Assembly (NCBI RefSeq): GCF_000931465.1
Contig: NZ_CP010892.1
Location: 6,223,388 to 6,287,387, forward strand
DNA: 64,000 nt
Direction: 5' to 3'
From: Pseudomonas sp. MRSN 12121
GTDB lineage: Bacteria; Pseudomonadota; Gammaproteobacteria; Pseudomonadales; Pseudomonadaceae
This document shows, one piece after another, positions 1 to 8,530 of the stretch. Every line of letters starts with the position of its first letter. The stretch's first letter is position 1. Under the pieces are notes generated by a model. The model made no database searches. It was not told where the DNA came from and saw only the letters and a list, made by a program, of their open reading frames with translations. The position numbers and the translations under genes are program-made.

Positions 1-270
1 CAGCGCCTTGTACACCGGCTCGGCCGGCAGGCCGCGTCCGTCCCAGGCAGCCACGGCGGTGACGGTGCGCGGCATGCCTTCCACCACCTCCGGGTTACCG
101 ACGCTCTTGTACAGCAGCGCCGCGATAGGCACGAGAAACACCAGCAGCAGGAACAGCACCAGCGGCGCGATCAGCGCTTGCGCCTTCCAGCGGTTGACCC
201 GCTCGGCGCGCGCCAGGCGCTGCTTGAGGCTGGGGCTGCTGACCTCGTTCAGGGGAACGGTAATGGCCAT
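1..270 (-). CDS. ABC transporter permease, polyamine/GABA type (3' part cut by window start)
   Basis: Only the first 90 codons are inside the window, read from an ATG whose complement is at 268-270. The N-terminus is polar and basic (MAITVPLNEVSS, then a KQRLARAERVNRWK stretch). One strong membrane segment follows at about residues 33-53 (ALIAPLVLFLLLVFLVPIAA), then a periplasmic loop. This is the usual start of a PotB-like permease, where the first helix is followed by a large external loop. It lies downstream of a binding protein and an ATPase on the same strand, so it is very probably the inner-membrane channel of that importer. The 164-bp gap to the binding protein gene contains a REP doublet that may separate expression of the two. 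Substrate is not readable from this fragment. Confidence 0.8.
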   Translation of the reverse strand, partial: MAITVPLNEVSSPSLKQRLARAERVNRWKAQALIAPLVLFLLLVFLVPIAALLYKSVGNPEVVEGMPRTVTAVAAWDGRGLPAEPVYKAL

Positions 271-341
271 GACGAACTCCGCAAATCTTTGATCGTTGCA
301 GCGGGCGGACAGGCCGCCGCTGCCGTTAACAACGCAACACC

Positions 342-424
342 TGTAGGAGCGAGGCTTGCCCGCGATGCAGCGATGCGCAGGCCTGCCAGCCCCCGTCACC
401 GTCCATCGCGGACAAGCTCCCTAC
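342..424. repeat. REP doublet (REPIN-like hairpin)
   Basis: Two copies of the short Pseudomonas REP motif face each other. The left copy at 342-366 begins TGTAGGAGCGAGG and ends with GCGAT. The right copy at 403-424 is the inverted form, starting CCATCGCGGACAAGC and ending in CCTAC. About 36 bp separate them, so the transcript can fold into a long hairpin. Inverted REP pairs in intergenic positions are characteristic of the fluorescens group (REPINs, mobilised by RAYT transposases). It lies between the binding-protein and permease genes. Confidence 0.75.
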
Positions 425-434
425 GGCATGGCGC

Positions 435-1496
435 TTACTTCGCGGCCCAGGCGTTGAAGCGCTGTTCCAGTTGCTCGCCGTTGTCAGCCCAGAAGCTGAC
501 GTCGATCTGCACCTGGTTGGCGATGTTTTCCGGGGTGGTCGGCATGTCTTTCAGGATGTCCTTGGCCAGCAGCGGCACCGCCTGGGTATTGGCCGGACCG
601 TAGGCGATGTTTTCCGAGTAGGTCTTCTGCTGCTGCGGCTGCACCGAGAAGGCGATGAACTTCTTCGCCGCTTCGGCACGGGTCTTGTCCAGGCCCTTCG
701 GAATGGCCCAGGCGTCGAAGTCGTAGATGCCGCCGTTCCACACCACCTTCAGGTTGCTTTCTTTCTGCACCGCGGCAATCCGGCCGTTGTAGGCCGAGCT
801 CATGACCACGTCACCGGAGGCCAGGTACTGCGGCGGCTGGGCGCCGGCTTCCCACCACTGAATGCTCGGCTTGAGTTCATCGAGCTTCTTGAAGGCACGA
901 TCCTGGCCGTCCTTGCCGGCCAGCACCTTGTACACATCCTTGGGCGCCACGCCGTCGGCCATCAGGGCGAACTCCAGGGTGTACTTGGCGCCCTTGCGCA
1001 GGCCACGCTTGTCCGGGAATTTCTTGGTGTCCCAGAAATCCGCCCAGCTGGTGGGCGCGGTCTTCAGCTTGTCGGCGTTATAGGCCAGCACGGTCGACCA
1101 GACGAAGAAGCCCACGCCGCACGGCTGGATCGCGCCTTTGACGTAGTCCTCGCCCTTGCCGAACAGCGCCGGGTCGAGCTGCTCGAACATGTCTTCGTCG
1201 CAACCGCGGGACAGCTCCGGCGACTCGACTTCCACCAGGTCCCAGGACACGCTCTTGGTGTCGACCATGGCCTTGACCTTGGCCATCTCGCCGTTGTACT
1301 CGCCGGCGACGATCTTGCCGTTGCCCGCGGCTTCCCACGGGGCGTAGAAGGCCTTGACCTGTGCCGCCTTGTTCGCCCCGCCAAAGGACACCACGGTCAG
1401 GTCCGGGCCCGCCGCCATCGCGTGTGTCGCGCCCATCAGGCCCAGTGCCACAGCGATAGCGCCAAGGGGAGCGGTGAATTTCAGGGATCTCGACAT
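435..1496 (-). CDS. Periplasmic binding protein of a polyamine/GABA-type ABC importer
   Basis: A 353-residue extracellular solute-binding protein. A Sec signal peptide is visible (MSRSLKFTAPLG, then a hydrophobic stretch, with AMA-A cleavage after about residue 28). The mature protein starts with a LTVVSFGGANKAAQ strand typical of the PotD/PotF/SpuD family. Conserved elements include the SWDLVEVES ligand-side loop, the TSWADFWDTKKFPDKRG segment and the YASGD-like LASGDVVMSSAYNGR stretch. It is 44 nt downstream of the ATPase gene and upstream of a permease. In P. aeruginosa the neighbouring two-component system AgtSR controls an importer for 4-aminobutyrate and 5-aminovalerate, so those substrates are the best guess, but polyamines cannot be excluded. 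Family assignment is firm; substrate is inferred from context. Confidence 0.85.
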   Translation of the reverse strand: MSRSLKFTAPLGAIAVALGLMGATHAMAAGPDLTVVSFGGANKAAQVKAFYAPWEAAGNGKIVAGEYNGEMAKVKAMVDTKSVSWDLVEVESPELSRGCDEDMFEQLDPALFGKGEDYVKGAIQPCGVGFFVWSTVLAYNADKLKTAPTSWADFWDTKKFPDKRGLRKGAKYTLEFALMADGVAPKDVYKVLAGKDGQDRAFKKLDELKPSIQWWEAGAQPPQYLASGDVVMSSAYNGRIAAVQKESNLKVVWNGGIYDFDAWAIPKGLDKTRAEAAKKFIAFSVQPQQQKTYSENIAYGPANTQAVPLLAKDILKDMPTTPENIANQVQIDVSFWADNGEQLEQRFNAWAAK

Positions 1497-1540
1497 TTAT
1501 TGTTCTCTCCACGTGCAGGGTTGGTGAAGCAAGGGGGCGA

Positions 1541-2665
1541 TCAATGCGCCTCTAGAAGTGGGTCGAGCGCGCGCACGTGCTCGACCTGCCAGCCGAGCGG
1601 AACCACATCGCCCACCGCCAGCTCCGGATCGAGCTCGGCAATCGGCTGTTTCACGAAGAAGTCGGTCTTGCCACAGACTTCCAGGCGAACCCGGACGTGG
1701 TCGCCCAGATAGATGAATTCCGCCACCCTCCCTGAGAAGCGGTTGACACAACTTTCGCTGGAGCCGTTGAGGCTCACGCGTTCCGGACGGATCGACAGGG
1801 TCACCGGCTCGCCGGGCCGGCCGACGTTGACCGCCAGCGCCTCGACCTTCTCGCCACGGCCCAGCTCGACCACGCAGCGGTCGCCACTGTGGCTGTGCAG
1901 GCGGCCGTTGAGGCGGTTGTTCTCGCCGATGAAATTGGCGACGAAGGTGTTCTTCGGCTCTTCGTAAAGGGTGCGTGGCGGGGCGATCTGCTGGATCTCG
2001 CCCTGGTGGAACACCGCCACCCGGTCGGACATGGTCAGGGCTTCGCCCTGGTCGTGGGTCACGTAGACCACGGTCACGCCGAGGCGCTGGTGCAGGTGCT
2101 TGATTTCCATCTGCATGTGTTCGCGCAGCTGTTTGTCCAGCGCGCCGAGGGGTTCGTCCATCAGCACCAGCTGCGGCTCGAACACCAGCGCCCGGGCCAG
2201 GGCCACCCGCTGTTGCTGGCCACCGGACAATTGCGCCGGGTAACGCTGGGCGAAGGATTCGAGCTGGACCATGCTCAGCACGCGTTTGACCCGCTCGCCG
2301 ATATCGGTCTTGCTCAAGCCGCGCACCGACAGCGGGAAGGCCAGGTTCTCGGCCACGGTCATGTGCGGGAACAACGCATAGTTCTGGAACACCATGCCGA
2401 TATCGCGCTTGTGCGGCGGCACGTTGTTGATGGCCCGGCCGGCCAGCTTGATCTCCCCGGCGGTCGGGGTCTCGAAGCCGGCCAGCATCATCAGGCTGGT
2501 GGTCTTGCCGGAGCCGGACGGCCCGAGCAGGGTAAGGAACTCGCCTTTGCGAATTTCCAGGTTGAGGTCTTTGACGATCAGGTTTTCGCCGTCGTAGCTC
2601 TTTTGCACGCCACGAAAGCTGACCAGTACATCACTCGCCCCAGCGCTTGAATCGACCTCGCTCAT
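1541..2665 (-). CDS. ABC importer ATPase (PotA-like)
   Basis: A 374-residue nucleotide-binding subunit. Walker A GPSGSGKTTSL, Q-loop VFQNYALFPH, signature LSGGQQQRVALARAL, Walker B LVLMDEPLGALD and the H-loop VTHDQGEA are all intact. After about residue 240 comes a C-terminal TOBE domain (GENNRLNGRLHSHSGDR onward), usual for PotA/FbpC/MalK-type ATPases. I start at the ATG at 2663-2665 because AAGGTG sits 5 nt upstream; a GTG two codons earlier is also possible. First gene of the transporter operon after agtR, with a 224-bp upstream interval containing a palindrome. It energises uptake of the ligand captured by the binding protein encoded next. Confidence 0.9.
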   Translation of the reverse strand: MSEVDSSAGASDVLVSFRGVQKSYDGENLIVKDLNLEIRKGEFLTLLGPSGSGKTTSLMMLAGFETPTAGEIKLAGRAINNVPPHKRDIGMVFQNYALFPHMTVAENLAFPLSVRGLSKTDIGERVKRVLSMVQLESFAQRYPAQLSGGQQQRVALARALVFEPQLVLMDEPLGALDKQLREHMQMEIKHLHQRLGVTVVYVTHDQGEALTMSDRVAVFHQGEIQQIAPPRTLYEEPKNTFVANFIGENNRLNGRLHSHSGDRCVVELGRGEKVEALAVNVGRPGEPVTLSIRPERVSLNGSSESCVNRFSGRVAEFIYLGDHVRVRLEVCGKTDFFVKQPIAELDPELAVGDVVPLGWQVEHVRALDPLLEAH

Positions 2666-2773
2666 ACCCACACCTTTTTGTTTTTTGACGGCTGTGGACT
2701 AAGCCTAGTGGAGGCCGCAGACCGCGCAAATCGGGGGGTATGAGAGATTGGCCTCAGCCGGATGGAAGGTTCT

Positions 2774-2793
2774 TTGTAGGAATCCCCCTACAA
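2774..2793. promoter_or_regulatory. Palindrome upstream of the ABC transporter genes, candidate operator
   Basis: TTGTAGG, 6-nt spacer, CCTACAA: a perfect 7-bp dyad about 110 bp upstream of the ATPase start and about 100 bp past the end of agtR. Dyads of this kind are what a NarL-type regulator such as the adjacent AgtR would bind, but the link is an inference. It might instead be a hairpin at the end of the agtSR transcript; no T tract follows it. Confidence 0.35.
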
Positions 2794-2889
2794 GGATGGC
2801 GCGATTGGATAAGTCCCGGCCCCCTTCTCACAGAGCCCATGGCCAACGGCCTGCAAGCATGTCGCAAATGGGCATGAAGGCTCCGGCGG

Positions 2890-3519
2890 TCAGAGCAGCT
2901 TGTGCTCCATGGCGTATTTCACCAGCTCGGCCAGGGAGGTGATGTTGAGCTTCTGCATCAGCCGCGCCTTGTGGGTACTGATGGTCTTGCTGCTCAAGGC
3001 CAGCTGCTGGGCGATATCGTTGACGTTCGCGCCCTGGGCCAGGCGCTCGAACACCGAGAACTCGCGCTCGGACAGTAGCGAATGCAATGGCCGGGTATCG
3101 GTCAGCCCGACCTCGAAGACCATCCTGTCCGCCAGTTCCGGGTCGATGTAGCGACCGCCCGCCGCGACCTTGCGGATCGCCGTCAGCAGCAGCGCCGGGT
3201 CGCTGTCCTTGGTCGCATAACCGGCCGCCCCCACCTTCAGCGCCCGGGCCGCCATCTGCGCTTCGTCATGCATGGACAGCACGAGGATCGCCGGTGGATT
3301 GTTCAACGCGCGAATCCGCGGGATCGCCTCCAGGCCGTTGACCCCGGGCATGGAAATATCCAGCAGCACCACTTCGCACGGCACATGCCGCAGGGTTTCC
3401 AGCAACTGCTCGCCGTTGCTCGCCTCCCCCGCCACCGTCAGGTCCCTGGCCAGGCCGATCAACTGCTTGATGCCTTCGCGGACGATGGTGTGGTCTTCGG
3501 CTACCAGTACACGGATCAA
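2890..3519 (-). CDS. agtR: NarL/LuxR-family response regulator (AgtR-like)
   Basis: A 209-residue two-domain regulator. The receiver domain (about 1-120) has the acidic pair in VLVAEDHTIVREG, the phosphoacceptor Asp54 in VVLLDISMPGVNG, the conserved Ser/Thr in VLSMHD and the Lys in YATKDSD. The C-terminal LuxR helix-turn-helix (about 145-205) is recognised from LSEREFSVFERLAQG and the recognition region LSSKTISTHKARLMQKL. It is 45 nt downstream of the sensor kinase gene and upstream of the transporter genes, matching the agtS-agtR arrangement of P. aeruginosa. Its likely role is to switch on the uptake genes when the sensor detects ligand. Family is certain; the agtR name rests on synteny. 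Confidence 0.8.
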   Translation of the reverse strand: MIRVLVAEDHTIVREGIKQLIGLARDLTVAGEASNGEQLLETLRHVPCEVVLLDISMPGVNGLEAIPRIRALNNPPAILVLSMHDEAQMAARALKVGAAGYATKDSDPALLLTAIRKVAAGGRYIDPELADRMVFEVGLTDTRPLHSLLSEREFSVFERLAQGANVNDIAQQLALSSKTISTHKARLMQKLNITSLAELVKYAMEHKLL

Positions 3520-3564
3520 AGCTCGTACCTCTTTTTATTAGTGATGATCGCTGCGGGTGCAGGG

Positions 3565-5958
3565 CTACAGGTCCAGCGGGACAGTGACGCTCAGGGTGGT
3601 GCCCTCGCCCGGATGGCTGTCCAGGCTCAGGTTGCCGCCCATGATCAGCACCCGCTCGCGCATGCCCACCAGGCCGAAGGAGGTCGGCCTTCCCGCCTCG
3701 AGCTTGAACCCTTGGCCGTCGTCGCTGATGGTCATGCGCAACCGGTCGCCTTCGAGGCTCAGGGACAGTTCGACAGTATGCGCCTGGGCATGGCGCATCA
3801 CATTGGTCAACGCCTCCTGAAGGATGCGGAACAGACCGATGGCCTTGGCATCGCTGAGCACCGGCAAATTCTCCGGCACCTGTACCAGGCAGGGAATCTG
3901 CGTGCGTGCCTCGAAGCGCCGCGCCTGCCATTCGATCGCCGAGGCGATCCCGGCATCGAGAATCGGCGGACGCAGGGCCGTGGCCACGTCCCGCACCAGT
4001 TGGAACAACTGGGCGATCAAGCGCTTCATGCTGTTCAAGCGCTCGTGCAGCCCCGGGTCGAGCTGGGCATACGCCAGTTCGCACATGGAGGTTTCCAGCT
4101 TGAGCACAGTGAGCATCTGGCCCAGTTCGTCGTGCACTTCCCGGGCGATACGCGCCTTTTCCTCTTCGCGCACGCTTTCCAGGTGCGCCGACAGTTCGCG
4201 CAACTGCTCCCGCGAGCTGGCCAGCTCCAGCTCGATCCGCTTGCTTTCGCTGATATCCCAGACAATGCCATCCCAGACATAGGCGCCGTCGTCGAGCCGG
4301 CGGGTGATGGCCTTGATCTCCGCCCAGCGCTGCTCGCCCTGGCGGGTCAGGATCCGCCCCTGCCAGGACCAGTCGCTGTCGGTGTCCAGGGCATGATCCT
4401 GGGTCTGGTGATAACTGGCCTTGTCGTCCGGGTGTACCAGGCTGCGCAGCCCCATGTCGCGGTGGCTGAGGGTCGCCGGGGAATAGCCCACCAGGCTCTC
4501 GCTGCCCTCGCTGATATAGGCGAAGTCGATCTGCCCGGTCACCGGCGCCCGCTCCAGGCGAAACACCAGCCCCGGCACGTTGGCGGCGATCCCCTGCAAC
4601 CGCGCCTCGCTCTCCTGCAGGGCGGCCAGGGCGCGACGGCGCTCGGTGACATCCGTGAGGTAGACCACCAGGTACTCGCCGTCGCGAAAGCGCAGGAAAC
4701 TCAACGACACGTCGGCCGGCAGGATGCTGCCGTCGGCGCGGACACACTGGGTCTCGAAACTCGGCGGCACCTCCTCGCTGGCCCGGGCGCGCTTCCACAG
4801 GCCAAGCCAGCGATCCATGTGCAGGTTCGGCTCGAAGTCGATCAGCGGTCGCCCGAGCACCGCCCCCGGCGCATACCCGAGCATGCTCTCGGCGGCGCGG
4901 TTGGCGTAGCGCACATGGCTGTCCCAGTTGACCCAGAGAATGCCCACCGTGCTCTGGTCGATGGAGAACTGGGTCAGGCGCAAGGCTTCTTCACTGGCCT
5001 CGCGCCGGGCGAGGTCCTCGCGGGTCGCCTGCAACCGGTGTTCCAGCGCCTGCTGCTGACGCCGCTGCCAGATGACCAGCGCCACGCCAGCCACCAGCAG
5101 CACCGCCAACAGCAGGCTGAGGTTCTGCCAGAAGCCGCGGGACTCGCTCAGCCGCGGATACTTGGGTTGCAGCCAGCGATTGTGCAACTGCTCCAGGTCC
5201 TTGGCCGCGATACCGTGCAAGGCGCGCTGCACGATATCCGCCAGCTCCGGCCAATCGCGGCGGGTCGCCACCCTCAGCAGTTGTGGCAGGCCGATGTCGC
5301 CTACCACCGCCAGGCCGCTGAACTCCGCTTCCGCCGACAAGCGGCTGAGCTGCGCCTCGTCGATCACCGCATAACGCGCCTGCCGGCTGAGCAGCAATTG
5401 CAGGGCCTGGCGTTCCAGGGGCACGCCCTGCAGATTGAGGTTGGAATAGGTCATGCGCAGGTAGTCCGCCACCGCGCTGGGCATGCGTACCGCCACGCGG
5501 GTCTGGCTGTCGAGTTTCTCCAGCTCCACCGTGCCGGCGCCCTTGCGCTCGCCGACCACCAACTGCGGGACGCGCATATAAGGATCGGAAAACTGCCACA
5601 GCCGCAACCCGGCCGGGGTCTGGGTCAGGCCCGGGGCCATGTCGATCTCGCCGGCACGCACCGCCGCTTCCAGTTGCGCCTGGTCGGTGAAGTGGCGCCA
5701 GTTCAGTTCGACCTTCATCGCCTGGGCCAGCCACTGCATCAACTCGACATTGACCCCGGACAAGCGCTGCAGCCGGCGATCGTATTGGGCATAGGGTGCC
5801 TGGAGCACCACCCCGACCCGCAGTTGCGGATGCCGCTCCAGCCACTGCTGCTGCGCCGGGCTCAACGGCGCCTGGGCCATATGCGGCGCAGGCGCGGCCC
5901 TGGCCATCAAGGGAAGACAGATACAGCCGATAACCAGCAGGCAGCGAAGACGCATCAT
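3565..5958 (-). CDS. agtS: Hybrid periplasmic-sensing histidine kinase with PAS domains (AgtS-like)
   Basis: A 797-residue sensor. A signal sequence (MMRLRCLLVIGCICLP) leads into a periplasmic binding-protein-like domain (about 45-270; QLRVGVVLQAPYAQYD, then a GEIDMAPGLTQT strand). A transmembrane helix near 280-298 (LSLLLAVLLVAGVALVIW) is followed by a short coiled coil and two PAS domains (about 325-440 and 450-570). The kinase core is of the HisKA_3 class: phosphoacceptor His near residue 609 in AREVHDELGQM, N-box LQEALTNVMRHA and G-box DDGQGF. HisKA_3 kinases pair with NarL-type regulators, as found next door. A solute-binding-like sensor beside an amino-acid/polyamine importer fits ligand-induced transport. 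The agtS name is by synteny. Confidence 0.8.
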   Translation of the reverse strand: MMRLRCLLVIGCICLPLMARAAPAPHMAQAPLSPAQQQWLERHPQLRVGVVLQAPYAQYDRRLQRLSGVNVELMQWLAQAMKVELNWRHFTDQAQLEAAVRAGEIDMAPGLTQTPAGLRLWQFSDPYMRVPQLVVGERKGAGTVELEKLDSQTRVAVRMPSAVADYLRMTYSNLNLQGVPLERQALQLLLSRQARYAVIDEAQLSRLSAEAEFSGLAVVGDIGLPQLLRVATRRDWPELADIVQRALHGIAAKDLEQLHNRWLQPKYPRLSESRGFWQNLSLLLAVLLVAGVALVIWQRRQQQALEHRLQATREDLARREASEEALRLTQFSIDQSTVGILWVNWDSHVRYANRAAESMLGYAPGAVLGRPLIDFEPNLHMDRWLGLWKRARASEEVPPSFETQCVRADGSILPADVSLSFLRFRDGEYLVVYLTDVTERRRALAALQESEARLQGIAANVPGLVFRLERAPVTGQIDFAYISEGSESLVGYSPATLSHRDMGLRSLVHPDDKASYHQTQDHALDTDSDWSWQGRILTRQGEQRWAEIKAITRRLDDGAYVWDGIVWDISESKRIELELASSREQLRELSAHLESVREEEKARIAREVHDELGQMLTVLKLETSMCELAYAQLDPGLHERLNSMKRLIAQLFQLVRDVATALRPPILDAGIASAIEWQARRFEARTQIPCLVQVPENLPVLSDAKAIGLFRILQEALTNVMRHAQAHTVELSLSLEGDRLRMTISDDGQGFKLEAGRPTSFGLVGMRERVLIMGGNLSLDSHPGEGTTLSVTVPLDL

Positions 5959-6030
5959 GAAATCTCATACACTGACAAATACTGACCAACCCATTAGGCT
6001 GCCGGGATTATTTCTGGCCTGGAATTACCG

Positions 6031-7026
6031 ATGCCCCTTGTCCACCGCTCGGCACTGCCCGCATTGTGCCTGTCGCTGATCCTGCCCTGTGCCTTTTCGG
6101 TGCAGGCCGCCGACCCGGAACCCACCGCAACGGACCCGGCCGCCACGGAAAAACCTGCCGAGCGCCAGCCGCTCCCTGAGCGTAGCCAGGAAGACGCCGC
6201 GGCCCTGGAACGCGTCCTGCCCTCCAGCGAACAACAGTCACTGCAAGCCGGCAGCGAAAGCTTCCTGGCCCTGTGGAAACCGGCCAACACCAGCGATCCC
6301 AAGGGCGCGGTGATCATCATCCCGGGCGCCGGCGAAACCGCCGACTGGCCCCAGGCGATCGCGCCCTTGCGCAACCGCTTGCCGGATGCCGACTGGAGCA
6401 GCCTGAGCCTGACCCTGCCCGACCTGCAAAGCGACGCGGCACAACCACGCATCGTCGAAGCCGAACCTGCGCCGGCCCCCACCGACACTAGCAGCAAAGA
6501 TGCCGCCACGGCAGCGCCCAAACCGATCGAACAGGCCGCCGGCGGCGAAGCCGAGATGGCCGATCGCGCGGTGGTGGAAAGCAGCGAAGAACAGGCCAAG
6601 GCCGATACCGCGCGGATCTTCGCCCGGATCGACGCCGCCGTGACCTATGCCCAGCAGCAGAACGCCCGCAGCATCGTCTTGCTCGGCCATGGCAGCGGCG
6701 CCTACTGGGCCGCGCGCTACCTGAGCGAGAAGCAACCACCGGAGATCCACAAACTGGTCATGGTAGCCGCGCAGACGCCCGCCATAGGCACTCCCGCCCT
6801 GGCCGAGCTGACTCCCACCCTGAAGCTGGCGACCGCCGATTTTTTCTACAAGGACAGCGCACAGGCTCGCAAGAGCGCGCTTGAGCGCCTGCAAGCGAGC
6901 AAGCGGCAAAAGAACAGCAACTTCACCCAGATCTCGCTCAGCGCCCTGCCGGGCAACGGCAAGGCGGAAAACGAGCAATTGTTCAGGCGCATCCGCGGCT
7001 GGCTGAGCCCGCAACCACAAGACTGA
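6031..7026 (+). CDS. Secreted DUF3530 alpha/beta-hydrolase-like protein
   Basis: A 331-residue protein with an N-terminal signal peptide (MPLVHRSALPALCLSLILP, cleavage near VQA-A) and a Pro/Ala/Glu-rich linker at about 28-55. The alpha/beta-hydrolase-like body contains GAVIIIPGAGETADWPQ and the nucleophile-elbow-like motif VLLGHGSGAYWAARYL. The Ser in GHGSG would be the nucleophile. A long Ala/Pro/Glu insert at about 145-185 separates the two halves. It diverges from agtS across 72 bp. DUF3530 proteins are conserved at this locus in pseudomonads but I know of no established substrate, so function is not assigned beyond a likely periplasmic hydrolase fold. Confidence 0.75.
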   Translation: MPLVHRSALPALCLSLILPCAFSVQAADPEPTATDPAATEKPAERQPLPERSQEDAAALERVLPSSEQQSLQAGSESFLALWKPANTSDPKGAVIIIPGAGETADWPQAIAPLRNRLPDADWSSLSLTLPDLQSDAAQPRIVEAEPAPAPTDTSSKDAATAAPKPIEQAAGGEAEMADRAVVESSEEQAKADTARIFARIDAAVTYAQQQNARSIVLLGHGSGAYWAARYLSEKQPPEIHKLVMVAAQTPAIGTPALAELTPTLKLATADFFYKDSAQARKSALERLQASKRQKNSNFTQISLSALPGNGKAENEQLFRRIRGWLSPQPQD

Positions 7027-7040
7027 AACCTGCCCTATCC

Positions 7041-7070
7041 GGCCCCGATGCTTGCGCAAAAACCGGGGCC
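7041..7070. terminator. GC-rich hairpin between convergent genes
   Basis: GGCCCCG at 7041-7047 pairs with CGGGGCC at 7064-7070 across a 16-nt A-rich loop. It lies 15 bp after the DUF3530 gene and 19 bp from the end of the convergent djlA-like gene. There is no clear T tract, so it is a weak terminator candidate serving either strand. Confidence 0.35.
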
Positions 7071-7089
7071 CGGATGGGGAGCACCTCCC

Positions 7090-7854
7090 TTAACGAAAAT
7101 CCCGACGCTCGCGGATCAGCGCATAGGCGCTGTGCAGTTCGCGGGTCTTTTCCGTCGCTTCGCGCACCTGTAGCTGGCTGGCGCCGCTGCCGGCGATCTT
7201 GTCCGGATGATGCCGGCTGAGCAGCCGTCGATAGGCGCGCTTGATCTGCGAAGGCTCGCTGGTCGCCGAAACCCCCAACAGGCGCAAGGCCTCCTGATAG
7301 GCAGCGCTGCTGGTCAGCGGCCGCTTGTTCGGCTCGTAATCCGCCGCCAGCGCCTGCACCTGCTGCGTGGTCCAGCCCAGCCATTTGCCCCAGAGCAGAA
7401 TCAACTCCCGCTCCGCGGCGCTGGCCCGGCCGTCGGCCCAGACCATCCGCCAGCAGGCACGCAGCACGCCCTCCGCCGCATGGGGCTGCGTCGCCAGGCG
7501 GCGCAGATAGCCACGCAACCGGTCGTTGCCCGATTTGCCGCGGTTGAACGCGGCAATCGCCCGGCGCTGCGCGGCTTCGCTCATGTCCAGCGAACGCATT
7601 TCCAGGCGCGCCTGCTGGATATGCCCGTCGACTACCCGGCCATCGCTTTTCGCCAGGCGCCCCAGCAGCACGAACAGCAGCTCATCGTTGCGCAGCGCCG
7701 GGCGACCGCCCAGCCGCTCACGTACCTGGGCCCAGTTATGCAGTTGCAGGCGCCGGTCCAGCGCCTGTCCCAGCAACGCGCCCAGCATGGCCCCCGGAAT
7801 ACTGGCTATGGCAAAGCCAGCCCCGGCTCCGATCAGAGTCCCTGGCCACAACAT
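7090..7854 (-). CDS. djlA: DnaJ-domain/TerB co-chaperone (DjlA-like)
   Basis: A 254-residue protein. A glycine-rich hydrophobic N-terminal segment (GTLIGAGAGFAIASIPGAML) is a probable membrane anchor, as in DjlA. A TerB-like helical domain (about 55-170; LLFVLLGRLAKSDGRV and WRMVWADGRASAAERE) carries the acidic residues typical of that fold. A C-terminal J domain (about 185-254; ALRLLGVSATSEPSQIKRAY) has the essential HPD tripeptide in RRLLSRHHPDKIAG. It should stimulate DnaK ATPase at the inner membrane. It ends one base after the stop of convergent context and begins directly after murU, only 1 nt away, so the three genes amgK-murU-djlA look like one minus-strand operon. Confidence 0.85.
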   Translation of the reverse strand: MLWPGTLIGAGAGFAIASIPGAMLGALLGQALDRRLQLHNWAQVRERLGGRPALRNDELLFVLLGRLAKSDGRVVDGHIQQARLEMRSLDMSEAAQRRAIAAFNRGKSGNDRLRGYLRRLATQPHAAEGVLRACWRMVWADGRASAAERELILLWGKWLGWTTQQVQALAADYEPNKRPLTSSAAYQEALRLLGVSATSEPSQIKRAYRRLLSRHHPDKIAGSGASQLQVREATEKTRELHSAYALIRERRDFR

Positions 7855-7855
7855 A

Positions 7856-8530
7856 TCAGCGGCTCGCTTCTAGCAGATGTTCAACCTGTGCCAGGCGCTC
7901 GACCGTACCGACATCGATCCACTGCCCGTGCATGTGCTCGCCGCTGACCAGCCCCTTCGCCATGGCTTCGCGCAACAGCGGGGCAAGCTTGAATGCCCCG
8001 GCGCGGCAATGCTCGAACAGCCGCGGGTGCAGCACCGAGATACCGCTGTAGGTCAGGGTCGACGCCCCCGGTTCGCCGTCATGCAACAGGCCGTTGTCCA
8101 GGCAGAAGTCGCCGCCGGTGGGATGGTGCGCCGGGTTGTCCACCATCACCAAATGAGCGAGCCCGGCCAGGGGCCGACGCAGGGTGGCAAAGTCGTAGTC
8201 GGTCCAGATATCGCCATTGACCACCAGGAACGGCTCCTCGCCCAGCAGAGGCAAGGCCCGGAAAATGCCGCCGCCGGTTTCCAGCGGCTCGCTCTCCGGC
8301 GAATAGCGGATGCTCAAGCCAAAGCGCGAACCATCGCCCAGGTGGTCTTCGATCTGCTGCCCGAGCCAGGCGTGGTTGATGACGATCTCGGTAAAACCGG
8401 CGCGGGCCAGTGCCCGCAGGTGGTACTCGATCAAAGGTACCCCGGCGGCGCGAATCAGCGGCTTGGGGGTGGTCAGGGTCAAGGGGCGCATCCGTTCGCC
8501 CTTGCCCGCGGCCAAAATCATTGCCTTCAT
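7856..8530 (-). CDS. murU: N-acetylmuramate-1-phosphate uridylyltransferase MurU
   Basis: A 224-residue nucleotidyltransferase with the signature MKAMILAAGKGERMRPLT at the N-terminus, GDIWTDYDF as the metal-binding Asp motif near residue 107, and the TGGG loop typical of sugar-nucleotide pyrophosphorylases. MurU converts MurNAc-alpha-1-phosphate and UTP to UDP-MurNAc in the peptidoglycan salvage route that bypasses MurA and confers intrinsic fosfomycin tolerance in Pseudomonas. Its start codon overlaps the end of amgK by 4 nt, and AmgK supplies its substrate, so function and context agree. Length is as expected for the family. No oddities seen. Confidence 0.92.
   Translation of the reverse strand: MKAMILAAGKGERMRPLTLTTPKPLIRAAGVPLIEYHLRALARAGFTEIVINHAWLGQQIEDHLGDGSRFGLSIRYSPESEPLETGGGIFRALPLLGEEPFLVVNGDIWTDYDFATLRRPLAGLAHLVMVDNPAHHPTGGDFCLDNGLLHDGEPGASTLTYSGISVLHPRLFEHCRAGAFKLAPLLREAMAKGLVSGEHMHGQWIDVGTVERLAQVEHLLEASR

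Noticed and set aside
3082..5985. 967-codon plus-strand open frame
   Set aside because: Exactly antisense to the AgtS-like sensor kinase, whose domains are clear. His/Gln/Pro-rich translation is typical of a high-GC shadow frame.
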